A stretch of 43,600 bases of DNA from assembly GCA_052034135.1 (NCBI GenBank), contig JBPOJC010000024.1, forward strand, positions 1 through 43,600, given 5' to 3'. The translations under genes were made by a program, and so were the position numbers. The DNA is from JAGPKI01 sp052034135. Lineage in GTDB: Bacteria > Caldisericota > Caldisericia > UBA6126 > JAGPKI01. Shown here piece after piece: positions 43,513 through 43,600 of this stretch; positions within the stretch are counted from its first letter, which is position 1; every line of letters starts with the position of its first letter. The notes under the pieces were generated by a model that saw only the letters and a list, made by a program, of their open reading frames with translations, searched no databases and was not told the origin of the DNA.

Positions 43513-43600
43513 GGGGGTTAATGGAAGACTTTCGTCGCTTTCAGATGCATTCCTCAGGAAGACGGAGAGCAGTGTGCAGAGTTTGTAGGTTTGTAATTAT

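Larger units (their letters stand above)
42935..43580 (+). repeat. terminal repeat island
   Basis: Contains a first A/B composite (about 42938-43037), a C-type unit (43049-43094), a second A/B composite (43108-43236, 129 bp) and a GCGGGAATGAC hairpin (43249-43271). After a further A arm comes a C/B composite (43335-43512) sharing its core with 36802-36860, then a final degraded B arm. No gene is seen to the end of the window. Confidence 0.8.

Overview
This is an AT-rich chromosomal window from a bacterium, with short intergenic gaps, long co-directional operons and several non-ATG starts (TTG, GTG). It carries three extracytoplasmic beta-propeller proteins (two with copper-amine-oxidase-N-like 'stalk' domains), three M42 peptidases, an AmrS-type radical SAM protein, Trk potassium uptake and ATP-dependent PEP carboxykinase. 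That mix suggests a deep-branching, probably thermophilic anaerobe such as a Caldisericota-like lineage. The placement is inference from gene content only; there is no rRNA or other marker in the window.

Layout. (1) 1-1029: end of an unknown gene, then dcd (dCTP deaminase). (2) 1030-3960: a secreted PQQ-type beta-propeller protein. (3) 4346-13535, minus strand: a seven-gene operon in the order guaA, TPR/CofE-like fusion, recO, pckA, methyltransferase, membrane-anchored cyclophilin, TPR/Lon-protease fusion. (4) 14031-14537: a DUF192 domain fused to a Flp-like pilin segment, apparently transcribed without a leader. (5) 15121-21936: a 2271-residue gingipain-like (C25) secreted peptidase with stalk and propeller domains, convergent with an ornithine/alanine racemase-like gene. 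(6) 23367-24964: a restriction-modification pair bracketed by direct repeats. (7) 25327-27928: DUF362-ferredoxin, YihY and a Lit-like DUF1461 membrane protein. (8) 28551-34875: secreted NHL/stalk protein, three M42 peptidases and PhoU. (9) 35364-36350: AmrS-like radical SAM protein. (10) 37431-38534: a degenerate receiver/histidine-kinase fusion. (11) 38513-42007: trkA, trkA, a previously untracked 38-residue membrane peptide, trkH and an OB-fold membrane protein. (12) 42190-42912: secreted SIMPL-domain protein.

Almost every intergenic gap longer than about 200 bases contains a mosaic of short palindromic elements. Two architectures recur. One is a paired-hairpin unit of about 77 bp with a directional 18-nt core; three copies are exactly 77 bp long. 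The other is a longer composite of 129-178 bp with inward-facing arms that begin GTCAYYC and conserved internal cores. No transposase is present in the window. These arrays bracket whole cassettes (the restriction-modification genes and the DUF192-pilin gene) as direct repeats, and in places have tandemly amplified. Together with the unusual domain fusions (TPR-Lon without AAA+, TPR-CofE-like, DUF192-pilin) and the small Trk-operon peptide, they are the main novelty here.
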